Shown one piece after another: positions 36,536-44,965 of a stretch of DNA of 64,000 nt. The notes under the pieces were generated by a model. That model was not told the DNA's origin, did no database searches, and was given only the letters and a program-made list of their open reading frames with translations. Position 1 is the first letter of the stretch; each line of letters begins with the position of its first letter. The position numbers were made by a program, and so were the translations under genes. This DNA comes from Paenibacillus oceani (GTDB taxonomy: Bacteria > Bacillota > Bacilli > Paenibacillales > NBRC-103111), in contig NZ_JACXJA010000009.1 in assembly GCF_014705615.1 (NCBI RefSeq), positions 1-64,000 of the forward strand, in the 5' to 3' direction.

Positions 36536-36888
36536 GCAGGCATTGGATTGGGAAAAAAGCCGATATACAGGAAATGAAAAAGAAGATCTTTAAAATCGAA
36601 GGAATAGAGTTCGGTTTGTACAACGTTCGGGGAAACTGGTATGCGTGGAGCAACTTTTGCCCTCATCAGGGGGCAGCTATATGCAAAGGTCCTGTTTGCG
36701 GGACACGACTTCCTTCACTTGTGTACGAGTACAAATATGGAATGGAAGATCAGATTTTGCGTTGCCCTTGGCACGGCTGGGAGTTCGATCTGACGAATGG
36801 ACAATTATTGGTCGATTCAACGACGAAATTAAGGGGATATCCTGTGGAAATCGAAGATGAGGACTTGTTTGTCGTACTTCCTAAATAA
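36532..36888 (+). CDS. Rieske [2Fe-2S] protein
   Basis: A 118-residue single-domain Rieske protein. CPH (Cys43, His45) and CPWH (Cys78, His81) supply the four cluster ligands. The gap between them is long and contains an extra Cys (GPVCGT). It resembles the ferredoxin or N-terminal domain of Rieske oxygenases. Neither an oxygenase nor a reductase gene lies nearby. It is coupled by a four-base overlap to the amidohydrolase, suggesting that the two act together, perhaps as an electron donor to an enzyme elsewhere. Confidence 0.85.
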   Translation: MSRHWIGKKADIQEMKKKIFKIEGIEFGLYNVRGNWYAWSNFCPHQGAAICKGPVCGTRLPSLVYEYKYGMEDQILRCPWHGWEFDLTNGQLLVDSTTKLRGYPVEIEDEDLFVVLPK

Positions 36889-37007
36889 TGAAACGGATAA
36901 TCGCTAGAGCAAAAAAACGGTTTGCTAGGGGAGGGAGGGCGCATGCCCTCTAATTCCTTATCCGCTCAACAACGATTTTCGATCCTTTATAAGGGAGGAA
37001 TTGATTA

Positions 37008-40000
37008 ATGAATTGGAATCGCTTACATTCAGAGTGTATTAAGGTACTTGCATTAACAATGGTACTGGCTGCCGCCCTTACGCCAACGTTTGTTGGAGCT
37101 CAGGACACTACCACGGACCGATTTTTGAATGGGGATCAGAACGTGAATTTCGGAAGAGGCGTGTCCGATAATCCGAATGGCGGCTCGCTTGCCTGGGGCG
37201 AGAGCTACTATCTCGACAGCTACGTGACCATGTACGAAACTACCGGAGATTCAAAATGGCTTGACAAAATCGTTGACCACACCGACCGAATGATCGGCAA
37301 CGCCACAGACCACGACGGTGACGGAGCTCTTGGCTGGAAAGATCACACAGCCGCCCACAACCAGCTTAAAAACGACACTTTTACGATCGAGGGGTCGATT
37401 GATTCCAGGGTTGAAATGGCCGTATACGGCTCATTCGAGCAGGATGCGGACAGCAATCATATACCGGACGGATGGACTGTGCAAGGGGCTGCGGGCTCCG
37501 TCTACCGCTCTACAGCCACAGGTTCTGCATTCAGCGGATCAGCCGGCGCCGTTGTTGAGAGCGACGGCATCAACGAGAATCGGCTCGTTCAGAACCTAGG
37601 CTATACACCCGGCATAACTTACAGGGTAGAATCGTTCATGAGCGTAGACTCGGAAATGACGCAAGCACTCGTACAGGTGTACAATGCATCAACGGATAGT
37701 GTAATAGGTTACGCGAGAGCTCATCATGTCGGGTTTGAACGCTATGTGTTTACATTCAAAGCACCGTCCAGCGGCACCCTTCAGCTTCGCCTTGGTCTGC
37801 AGAGCTATGACCAAACCGGATACAAGGCATTCTTTGATAACCTGTCCGTCAAGGCTTTGGATGATGCAATACCATTGGTCGAAAACGGCGGCATGGAGAA
37901 GTTGAACCCAGCGGACTCGACGCTACCCATCGGTTGGAGCAGAGTAGGATCGAATTCATCAAATGTTTACGTAAGCCCGGAATCGTCTTCCGGCCTCTAT
38001 TCATTGGCTGTCACAACGGATAATACTTCATGGAAAATCGCTGAACAAGTCATAGACTATGTACCGTCGCAACCCTACACGTTATCGTTCAAAGGAAAGG
38101 TATCCAGCACGGCCGCTCAAGGGAGAGTGCAAATCTACAACGCAACGGACGGATTGGTAATGGCCTATGCAACTGTCGGATCCATGTCGTGGTCTTCGGG
38201 AAATGTATCGTTCACTGCGCCAGACACGGCAGGAAAAACTATCAAAATCCGATTATACCAGACGAATTGGAACTTGCCAGGGTTCACCAGTTACTTCGAC
38301 GATCTAGTATTGCTGGAGGACTCCCCGCTTATTAACGGCGGCATGGAGGAGCTGAACACCGTTGACCCGACGCTGCCGAACAACTGGACTCGAAGTTCCG
38401 CTTCTACATCGGCGAACGTATACATCAGCACCGACTCGGCTTCCGGCTCCTTTTCGTTGGCCACAACAACCGACAATACTTCCTGGGAAGTTGCCGAGCA
38501 AACAATTAGTTACTTGCCGTCACAAACTTATACGTTGTCTTTCAAAGGAAAAGTATCCGGTACCGAGGCGTCCGGACTTGTGTCAATCTATAATGTAACT
38601 GACGGCGTAACGATCGGGTCGACTACCTTCCGGTCAACAGCATGGGCTCCGCACAAGTTGACATTCACTGCGCCGACATCCGGAAAAATACTTAAGATCC
38701 GCTTGTATCAGAACAAATGGAACTTGACCGGGTTCACAAGTTACTTTGACGATCTGCAGTTGTACACGAGTTTCCCGGTATCCGCATTACTGAATACCGG
38801 TTTTGAGATCCTTGACGGATCGGATGCGACTCTCCCGCAAAGCTGGACCCGAATGTCGGGTACGACATCTGCGGATGCCTATTTGGTGACCGGCATTAAT
38901 AACAATTACACCGGGACAAGAGGAGTTGCGATACAACCATCCGCCTCCGCTGTCAAAGGGTTGGAGCAGAAAATAGCCTACAGGCCGGGATCTGTTTATG
39001 TTTTGGGCTATAAGGGGCGCGCTGTCGACACGAACTATCCCGGTATTGTGGAAGTATTCAATGAGACCGACAATACAGTGCTTGCCGCCAGCACCTATTC
39101 CAGCCTCAAATGGTCGAACCGAACAATGGTATTCACCGCGTCCGATGTAATTGGAAAAGCGATTAAAATTCGAATATCACAGTCTGTATCGTCCAACGGT
39201 GCAATAGGCTACGTAGACGATATCTCTTTAAAGCGCTTAGCTCATACGGAAGCGGCAGCATGGACGAGAAGTTCTGAAACGACACTTGCAGAAGCGCACC
39301 GCACCAATGATTCTGCCATCTTTAGTGACGGGGCCGGCCTCGAACTCGTCCATGTAGATGCGACTGCGCCTATGATTTATCAAGAGATGTATAATTACAA
39401 ACCGGATGTGAACTATGGCATTTCTTTTAGCGCCAAAGCATCTACAGGGGCAGTCGGGCAAGTTCGCGTATATGACAAGACAACATCTACCGCGCTCGGA
39501 AGCTGGAGCTTCGGTAACACGGATAAGCTCACCACAGTGAACGGTGAGTTCCAGACACCGGAAGCCGGACACGATCTTATAGTCGAAGTGTCCATTCCTT
39601 CCGGGTCTACTGGTGACACGATCTGGGTCGATTCCTTTGAGCTTGGACAGCAATGGGAACATATGGTGCATGAAGGGGTGATCATGTCTCCCGTCTTAAG
39701 ATTTGTTAATAAAGTGATTGCGGACCCTTCCCTGCATGCAGCTTACTTGACCAAGGCTCATACATACCGCGATTTTACCGCGGATCATTTGTTCCGCAAA
39801 TGGGACCCGTATTGGAAGCAAATAAGCGGAACGGATGGAGCGAACAACGGATCAGGTGTATATCTGTTCCCCGCAGGCTTCAGTACGGAGTTGTTCCCCG
39901 GCCGCAGTCTGCCGCATAATCAGTACTTGGCTTTTGCCCAGATGCTGTACTTACTTTATGATGCAACGGAAGGGGACGCCGCCTACGCCTCGGATCGTCC

Positions 40001-41396
40001 GCTATATTGGAGCAGGGCAAACGATATGTTGCGCGCTTTCAAAAGCACAGTCGTCCCTCATCCGCTGAATACGAATCTGGCTACGGATGCTTACTTGTGG
40101 AACTATTGGGATAATATGGGTGATTGGGACAGCGGGCATTATGCCAGCTACAAGCAAGAAGACATATCCCATGCCGGTTTGACTATGGCGGGAGTGGTGG
40201 AAGCTTATCATCAAGGGCAAGTGTTTACCGCTGATGATATGGCGAAATTCACCAGAACGTTTACAGATGTGATGTGGAATAAGAGCCTTCCGGATCCGGT
40301 ACTTTCGTATTATAACTCGAGGCAGCCTCTTGTTACGACTGATAAAACAAATACGAACCGGTTTCATTTCTGGACTCATTTTGCTGAATTCGACCCCCTG
40401 GTTAGAGATATTGCGAATGCAGTATGCGAAACAGATGGCTGCTCGACGGTAATAGCTTCAGGAGTTGCGAAATGGAGCGGAAACAAGGTTGTAAACTCCA
40501 ACTTTGAACAGGCGGATCCGTCTGACATTACATTGCCGCAACGCTGGACGAGATATAATTCGACATCGGCAACAGCGGCATTGACTAAAACGGATACGGG
40601 GTTGAACGATTCTTCCCTGCTTGTAACTGCCGATGGAGCAAGTTGGAAAATTATAGAGCAGAGAATGGAACATTATGAACCAAACACACCTTATACCGTC
40701 TCATTCCTAAGTAAAAAATATGGAACCGTTAACGGGAGAGTTCAAGTTTATGACTATACAACCTCAACAAATCTTGGCCAATTAATTGTATCGAATACAA
40801 GTTGGGCGAGAAATGAGTTCACAATACAAACGCCAGAAGTTGGCCATGATGTTCGCGTCAGGCTATACACCTCCTCAGTGTCACCTGCCGGCTCATCGGT
40901 CGGATTCGATGATGTCCATGCTTATCCATCTTTATCTGACGGAGAGATTGCGAACGCCGGGTTTGAGACAGTGGACATATGGGATTCAACACTTCCCCGC
41001 TATTGGGTACGCGGCGCATCAACGATTACCGAGAAGGCAGCCATTGACGTTACAGACAGATTTGCGGGGATTCATTCGTTCAAGATTGATTCTTCAGGCG
41101 ATGGTGCAATCCAGGAGCTATCCTATGTTTGGTTAGGATATCGCCCGAGTACTTTGTACAAGGTAAGTTTTGCAGGTAAAGTGAGCGGAACCGCAGGCGG
41201 AAATCTTCAGATTATCGATACAACTACAAATACGATGCTGGTAGATCAAACTTTCACGTCAACTTCTTGGGCTACTCAGACAACTACATTTACTGCGCCT
41301 TCCGACTACAAGAATAAGCTGAAAGTGAGACTAACTCACGGTAACCCAAATGCCGCAGGTACGATGTGGATAGACGAGCTGAACATTACTTATTAA
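37008..41396 (+). CDS. Giant secreted protein: alpha/alpha-barrel domain interrupted by carbohydrate-binding modules
   Basis: 1462 residues with signal peptide (1-31). Residues ~35-130 look like the start of an alpha/alpha-toroid enzyme (SYYLDSYVTMYETTGDSKW). Then come five beta-sandwich modules (~137-285, 290-435, 438-585, 590-740, 745-880), each opening NGGMExLN...LPxxW and closing SYFDDLxL, in the manner of CBM4/9/22-type modules. Residues ~885-1155 resume the helical domain (HEGVIMSPVLRFVNKVI, HYASYKQEDISHAGLTMAGV). Two more modules close the protein (~1161-1305, 1313-1462). Modules 2 and 3 are nearly identical in places, so they arose by recent duplication. The enzyme type is not clear; C5-epimerase or lyase-like folds fit. 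GGGAGG before the ATG. Confidence 0.75.
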   Translation: MNWNRLHSECIKVLALTMVLAAALTPTFVGAQDTTTDRFLNGDQNVNFGRGVSDNPNGGSLAWGESYYLDSYVTMYETTGDSKWLDKIVDHTDRMIGNATDHDGDGALGWKDHTAAHNQLKNDTFTIEGSIDSRVEMAVYGSFEQDADSNHIPDGWTVQGAAGSVYRSTATGSAFSGSAGAVVESDGINENRLVQNLGYTPGITYRVESFMSVDSEMTQALVQVYNASTDSVIGYARAHHVGFERYVFTFKAPSSGTLQLRLGLQSYDQTGYKAFFDNLSVKALDDAIPLVENGGMEKLNPADSTLPIGWSRVGSNSSNVYVSPESSSGLYSLAVTTDNTSWKIAEQVIDYVPSQPYTLSFKGKVSSTAAQGRVQIYNATDGLVMAYATVGSMSWSSGNVSFTAPDTAGKTIKIRLYQTNWNLPGFTSYFDDLVLLEDSPLINGGMEELNTVDPTLPNNWTRSSASTSANVYISTDSASGSFSLATTTDNTSWEVAEQTISYLPSQTYTLSFKGKVSGTEASGLVSIYNVTDGVTIGSTTFRSTAWAPHKLTFTAPTSGKILKIRLYQNKWNLTGFTSYFDDLQLYTSFPVSALLNTGFEILDGSDATLPQSWTRMSGTTSADAYLVTGINNNYTGTRGVAIQPSASAVKGLEQKIAYRPGSVYVLGYKGRAVDTNYPGIVEVFNETDNTVLAASTYSSLKWSNRTMVFTASDVIGKAIKIRISQSVSSNGAIGYVDDISLKRLAHTEAAAWTRSSETTLAEAHRTNDSAIFSDGAGLELVHVDATAPMIYQEMYNYKPDVNYGISFSAKASTGAVGQVRVYDKTTSTALGSWSFGNTDKLTTVNGEFQTPEAGHDLIVEVSIPSGSTGDTIWVDSFELGQQWEHMVHEGVIMSPVLRFVNKVIADPSLHAAYLTKAHTYRDFTADHLFRKWDPYWKQISGTDGANNGSGVYLFPAGFSTELFPGRSLPHNQYLAFAQMLYLLYDATEGDAAYASDRPLYWSRANDMLRAFKSTVVPHPLNTNLATDAYLWNYWDNMGDWDSGHYASYKQEDISHAGLTMAGVVEAYHQGQVFTADDMAKFTRTFTDVMWNKSLPDPVLSYYNSRQPLVTTDKTNTNRFHFWTHFAEFDPLVRDIANAVCETDGCSTVIASGVAKWSGNKVVNSNFEQADPSDITLPQRWTRYNSTSATAALTKTDTGLNDSSLLVTADGASWKIIEQRMEHYEPNTPYTVSFLSKKYGTVNGRVQVYDYTTSTNLGQLIVSNTSWARNEFTIQTPEVGHDVRVRLYTSSVSPAGSSVGFDDVHAYPSLSDGEIANAGFETVDIWDSTLPRYWVRGASTITEKAAIDVTDRFAGIHSFKIDSSGDGAIQELSYVWLGYRPSTLYKVSFAGKVSGTAGGNLQIIDTTTNTMLVDQTFTSTSWATQTTTFTAPSDYKNKLKVRLTHGNPNAAGTMWIDELNITY

Positions 41397-41423
41397 ATCA
41401 CTGACGAGGATGGCACATGCCGC

Positions 41424-41526
41424 TGCCGTGAACAGGCGTTCACGCTGCTGACGAGCGCAGCGCAGTTGCCGGGCTCGCTTCCTTGACGACCGACGAGTTC
41501 CAAACGAGATTGGCGCAAAATCGGTA
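41424..41526 (+). pseudogene. SBP gene remnant
   Basis: A ~100-bp fragment. EQAFTLLTSAAQLPG recalls the PEEAFEVLSYMSG part of an SBP; after a frame change, SLTTDEFQTRLAQNR then stops. The second phrase matches LSSDEFQTEIARKG of the SBP at 23584. The rest of the gene is lost. It abuts the Gfo/Idh gene. Confidence 0.5.
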
Positions 41527-41542
41527 AAGTACCCTTTGCAGG

Positions 41543-42580
41543 GTGACTTCACTTTTCCGGATCAGAGAGAGGAGCAAATTCAGAGCTGTCATCGTCGGTG
41601 CGGGAGCAATCGCACACGACCATGCCCGGGTGCTGCGATTGGATACGCGTGCGGAATTGGCGGGCATAGCAGACATTGACTACAAAAAGGCACAATCATT
41701 AGCCTCCGATTCAGGAGCTGCCGCATATACGGACTACAAGACGATGGTTAGTGAGCTACAGCCGGATATCGCTATCATTACGCTACCTCATTATTTACAT
41801 AAGACGGCGGCGATCGATTGCACGGAGCGTGGCTGCCATGTGCTGATGGAAAAGCCGATGGCGCTTAATACGGATGAATGTGTGGAAATGAACATAACGG
41901 CGGACAAGCACGGCGTCTATCTCGCCGTCGGTCAACTGCAGCATCATTATGCTGCGAACCGCAAGGTGAAGGCGATTATCGCCTCTGGCCAGTTGGGAAA
42001 GCTTGTGTCCATATTCGAGCGTAGACATCATCCGTACTTTTTGCCGCAGCGTCCGGACTGGTTTCTGGATAAGGCGAAATCCGGCGGCGGTGTCGTAATC
42101 AACCTCGGCAGCCACTGTATTGATAAATTGCAATGGATTGGCGGATCGCCAATTACGAAAGTAATGGCTCATCTGACGTATTACGGGACGCGAGGCAATG
42201 TCGAGGGAGGCGGCAGCTTGTTGATGCAGACAGCGGTCGGCGTATCGGCGATGATCTCCTTGTGCGGGTATAACAATGTGACGGTCAACGAGACCGAGTT
42301 TATCGGAACGGAAGGACAGCTCGAGCTGGTTGGCTCGCATTCGCTCTGGATCGCTGGTGAAGATCGGACGTATACGCAGGTCGATCTGGGCGAGACGGTG
42401 GATGTATTTGAGGCGCAATGGAGCGCGTTTTTGGACGATATCGAGCGGGGTGGGCCAACCGACAATTCCGGCGAATACGGGCAATCGGTATGTGCGGTCA
42501 TCGATGCGATCTACCGTTCGGATGCAACCGGAACGGAGCAGGACGTTATCTCCGTCCCATCTCCTGTCCCGATCGTGTAA
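41543..42580 (+). CDS. Gfo/Idh/MocA-family oxidoreductase
   Basis: Up to 345 residues. VIVGAGAIAHDHARVL is the NAD(P) motif, and VLMEKPMALNTDECVEM the family motif; GSHCIDKLQWIGG carries the conserved catalytic His. The start is unclear: GTG 41543 has no ribosome site, whereas AGAGAGGAGCAAA lies inside the frame and leads to KFRAVIVGAG, where homologues usually start with Met. A start codon may have been lost next to the SBP remnant upstream. The coding body is otherwise intact. Confidence 0.75.
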   Translation: MTSLFRIRERSKFRAVIVGAGAIAHDHARVLRLDTRAELAGIADIDYKKAQSLASDSGAAAYTDYKTMVSELQPDIAIITLPHYLHKTAAIDCTERGCHVLMEKPMALNTDECVEMNITADKHGVYLAVGQLQHHYAANRKVKAIIASGQLGKLVSIFERRHHPYFLPQRPDWFLDKAKSGGGVVINLGSHCIDKLQWIGGSPITKVMAHLTYYGTRGNVEGGGSLLMQTAVGVSAMISLCGYNNVTVNETEFIGTEGQLELVGSHSLWIAGEDRTYTQVDLGETVDVFEAQWSAFLDDIERGGPTDNSGEYGQSVCAVIDAIYRSDATGTEQDVISVPSPVPIV

Positions 42581-42690
42581 TAGGCCGTATAGCGAAAGCA
42601 TCTGGATGAATCCGCCTGGTTCCTTACATGCAGCCGTCCCGAGCAATCCCCGTCGAGGCTTACTGATGCAAGCGGGTGGTGTTTACTGAT

Positions 42691-42771
42691 AGTAGAAGAT
42701 TGTACAAACAAAATATAGGATATTTCATGGATGGCAATTTTAAACAATGGTAAAATATCGTTGTCGCGACG
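42691..42771 (+). promoter_or_regulatory. Promoter module P2
   Basis: Same order as P1: GTAGAAGATTGTACAAACAA, AGGATATTTCATGGA, a weak -35, TAAAAT (42751-42756) and TGTCGCGACG (42762-42771, one mismatch to the palindrome). The downstream gene is missing; only a short possible SBP tail (42828-42890) follows. Confidence 0.65.
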
Positions 42772-42827
42772 AAGTGTCAGTATTTGTTTGTATTCACTTA
42801 GCTTGAAACTATAAAGCATAAATTTTG

Positions 42828-42890
42828 AATGTAGCAAGTGCCGACATTTGGCTGGCGAAATTCGACAAGTTTATAGAGAAGATGAAGTAA
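42828..42890 (+). pseudogene. Possible C-terminal tail of a lost SBP gene
   Basis: The frame reads NVASADIWLAKFDKFIEKMK then TAA. The phrase looks like the end of LplA-type SBPs, where FDxFxxKxK is common. It directly follows promoter P2. Only ~20 codons remain, so the identity is tentative. Confidence 0.3.
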
Positions 42891-43498
42891 GGCTGTTAAT
42901 CTGGACTTTTCTGAATAAGGGGCGCAGTATATCGACTATAAAGCGGGGCAAGGTAGGTTTTTTCTTGCTCAACAGACAGCTTGGAGACCTGACACTGGAA
43001 CAAATTGAGTCGATTTATCCGCAACATTCGATTAGAACCGTTCATCTACAATATAGGAATAAACCGAGAACCTACGCGTGCTTTTTCCTGAACTCAAGTT
43101 TTTGCGGCCAAATCTCCAGATAAATAGTCTATACGTCAAAACTCTTGAACTTTTGCCAGTCCGAGGTATCCTGCTGAACTACGGTCAGGAGGGGAAGAAT
43201 AAGAACTAAAAACCGAAATATGATCACCCTAAACATTCCGGCATAAAAAGGACATCATCGAACACGATTTTTTGCTCCGTTGGATTCAGGCTTACGAACG
43301 AATTGCATGCAAAACAGATATATTCGCAAATATTAAAACATTGCGTTTCAGTTGCGGCAAGGCTATCCCATACGCTATGCTAATGCTGTAAAACCCCCTT
43401 TCCAGAATATCCTTGGAAGGGGGTTTTAACATTCAAGCTAATATTTAAACGTGGTCATACCAAATATAAATTAATGATTATTCACTTTTGCACCTTTA
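42891..43498. other. Gene-free stretch with one terminator
   Basis: No supported gene. A possible 91-residue frame starts at a TTG (42848) with no ribosome site and is rejected. The strong hairpin at 43391-43427 would block readthrough into P3. Confidence 0.45.
43391..43427 (+). terminator. Intrinsic terminator, bidirectional
   Basis: AAACCCCCTTTCCA (43391-43404) pairs perfectly with TGGAAGGGGGTTTT (43414-43427). T-runs on both strands mean it can work in either direction. It isolates P3 from upstream transcription. Confidence 0.8.
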
Positions 43499-43580
43499 AG
43501 TAGAAGATTATACAAATAGAATTGAGGATTATGCATGGATTGACAATCCTAAGCAACGATATAATAACGCTGTCGCGACA
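43499..43580 (+). promoter_or_regulatory. Promoter module P3
   Basis: AGTAGAAGATTATACAAATAG, with GAGGATTATGCATGGA, TTGACA-like -35, TATAAT (43560-43565) and a perfect TGTCGCGACA (43571-43580). It lies 44 bp before a truncated SBP gene. Its distance from -10 to palindrome, five bases, is the same as in P1 and P2. Confidence 0.65.
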
Positions 43581-43624
43581 AACAACATATAGACAGAGCA
43601 GCACAAGGAAAAGCTGGAGTAATA

Positions 43625-44308
43625 ATGGGTACAACGAAAGATTTCGCGTATGACTCGAATCCTCAGAGTATCCAGTCTAAAACTAAAGCATTGTTTCCAA
43701 ACGCAAACTGGGTTCCGTTCACCCCATTCGGTAGCCAACCGATTGCGACTGGTGTTGCTCCGGGATCCCCAATTCTATTCCACCAGAACATAGTCAAGAA
43801 ATCACCTGAGAAGGTTACCCGCATTGCAGAAATTCTTGATTGGTTAGCCAGCGAGGAGGGCTTCCTTCTAACACATTACGGAGTGGAGAACAAACATTAT
43901 ACCAGGAACGGTAAAACAATTACTCTCAATCTCGATGCTTTCAAAAAAGACATCACTGACAAAGGCGACTTCTTAACCATCTGGGATTTCTTTACCCCGC
44001 CAACTCCATCAGTTTTCGGCTTGAATGTCATTAATACGAATAAAACTGCCCGTGACCGTGAAATCGCAAAAACTGTTGCAAATATTCCATCGGCTCCTTA
44101 TTTAGGAACGAGTCTAATTTCGCCTTCTGGCTTTGATTTAGGTACTTTCCGTAAGCGCCAACGCGAATTGCAAGCGAAAGCGATCTTTGATGATAAATCA
44201 GGTAAGAAATGGCCTGAATATCGTGAAGAGCTAATGACTAAGTATAATGGAAACGCCCTCTTCGAAGCGTACAATGAACAAGTTAAGGCAGCAGGCTTGA
44301 CTAAGTAA
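43625..44308 (+). CDS. 5-prime-truncated LplA-type solute-binding protein
   Basis: 227 residues corresponding to the C-terminal half of an LplA-type SBP. Typical phrases are SPEKVTRIAEILDWLASEEGF, HYGVENKHYTRNGK, and SLISPSGFDLGTFRKRQREL. There is no signal peptide, so the product would stay in the cytoplasm. GGAG lies before ATG 43625, a promoter module (P3) lies upstream and a terminator follows, so the fragment may still be transcribed. A deletion probably fused the promoter of the full gene to its 3-prime half. It could also be listed as a pseudogene. Confidence 0.7.
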   Translation: MGTTKDFAYDSNPQSIQSKTKALFPNANWVPFTPFGSQPIATGVAPGSPILFHQNIVKKSPEKVTRIAEILDWLASEEGFLLTHYGVENKHYTRNGKTITLNLDAFKKDITDKGDFLTIWDFFTPPTPSVFGLNVINTNKTARDREIAKTVANIPSAPYLGTSLISPSGFDLGTFRKRQRELQAKAIFDDKSGKKWPEYREELMTKYNGNALFEAYNEQVKAAGLTK

Positions 44309-44318
44309 ACACTAAAAT

Positions 44319-44356
44319 ACAGATTCTCACTGTTTCTAGAGAGTCTGTATTTTTTT
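44319..44356 (+). terminator. Intrinsic terminator of truncated SBP gene
   Basis: ACAGATTCTC (44319-44328) pairs with GAGAGTCTGT (44339-44348), followed by ATTTTTTT. Confidence 0.8.
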
Positions 44357-44419
44357 GAATCACGGATTGAGTATTCAACGCTCCGTCTGGCCTGGCTATT
44401 CTGCTGTAAAATATCCCGA

Positions 44420-44584
44420 TGCCGCATGCTACGCTAACGTTGACAGCATGGGGTATCCGCAGAAAATTGTACAGAGCAACAAAAGACGGCACTAGAGCAT
44501 TACTTTAGGCAAATCAAGCGGAACTGCAAAACATTGTAGTAGTCCCCCGTTATCAGAACAGACGACTTGCCACAATGATGCTGA
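44420..44584 (+). pseudogene. Second, decayed copy of the GNAT acetyltransferase
   Basis: GCATGCTACGCTAACG, then GAGCAACAAAAG and GAGCATTACTTT, and CGCCACAATGATGCTGA-like sequence match the GNAT pseudogene at 31325-31580 in order, with gaps. The middle and both ends are missing and the frame is disrupted. The duplication is older than its decay. Confidence 0.65.
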
Positions 44585-44712
44585 GTAGTAATGTCCGGTT
44601 GCGACGAGGTCAAGAGTTACTTTGAATATGCCCTGAGTTATTGTACTCCGATGTTGAGGGAAAATACGATGTAGCGTTGCTGAGAGCAATCCAGTTCAGA
44701 TTATCAAAGTTG

Positions 44713-44750
44713 ACCCTGTGCCGGGCGAAAGCCTTATTCACGGGGTTTTT
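44713..44750 (+). terminator. Intrinsic terminator
   Basis: ACCCTGTG (44713-44720) and CACGGGGT (44739-44746) form a stem with one G-U pair, and five T follow. It isolates the following lyase gene. Downstream, AAAGGAGG at 44866-44873 precedes ATG-TCA-TAT-TGA (44877-44888), a three-codon leader-like ORF. Confidence 0.6.
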
Positions 44751-44965
44751 ATATGGCTCCGCCATCCGATCTGAAAATCGGTTTATTGAAAAAAGAACAG
44801 ATAATAGCCAGACGGAGGTGATTTCCGTATAGTGGAAAGGGCGAAAAGCTCGCTACTAAACCGGCAAAGGAGGTATATGTCATATTGAAAGCGCCTACAG
44901 CGTTGAGGACGGCGCATGAAGAGCGGTTTAAGGTGTATTCAATCAACGGTCTGGGAGGAACAGGA

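Noticed and set aside
42848-43123. 91-codon frame starting at TTG after promoter P2
   Set aside because: No ribosome site and no recognisable family. A different frame in the same place fits the tail of an SBP better.
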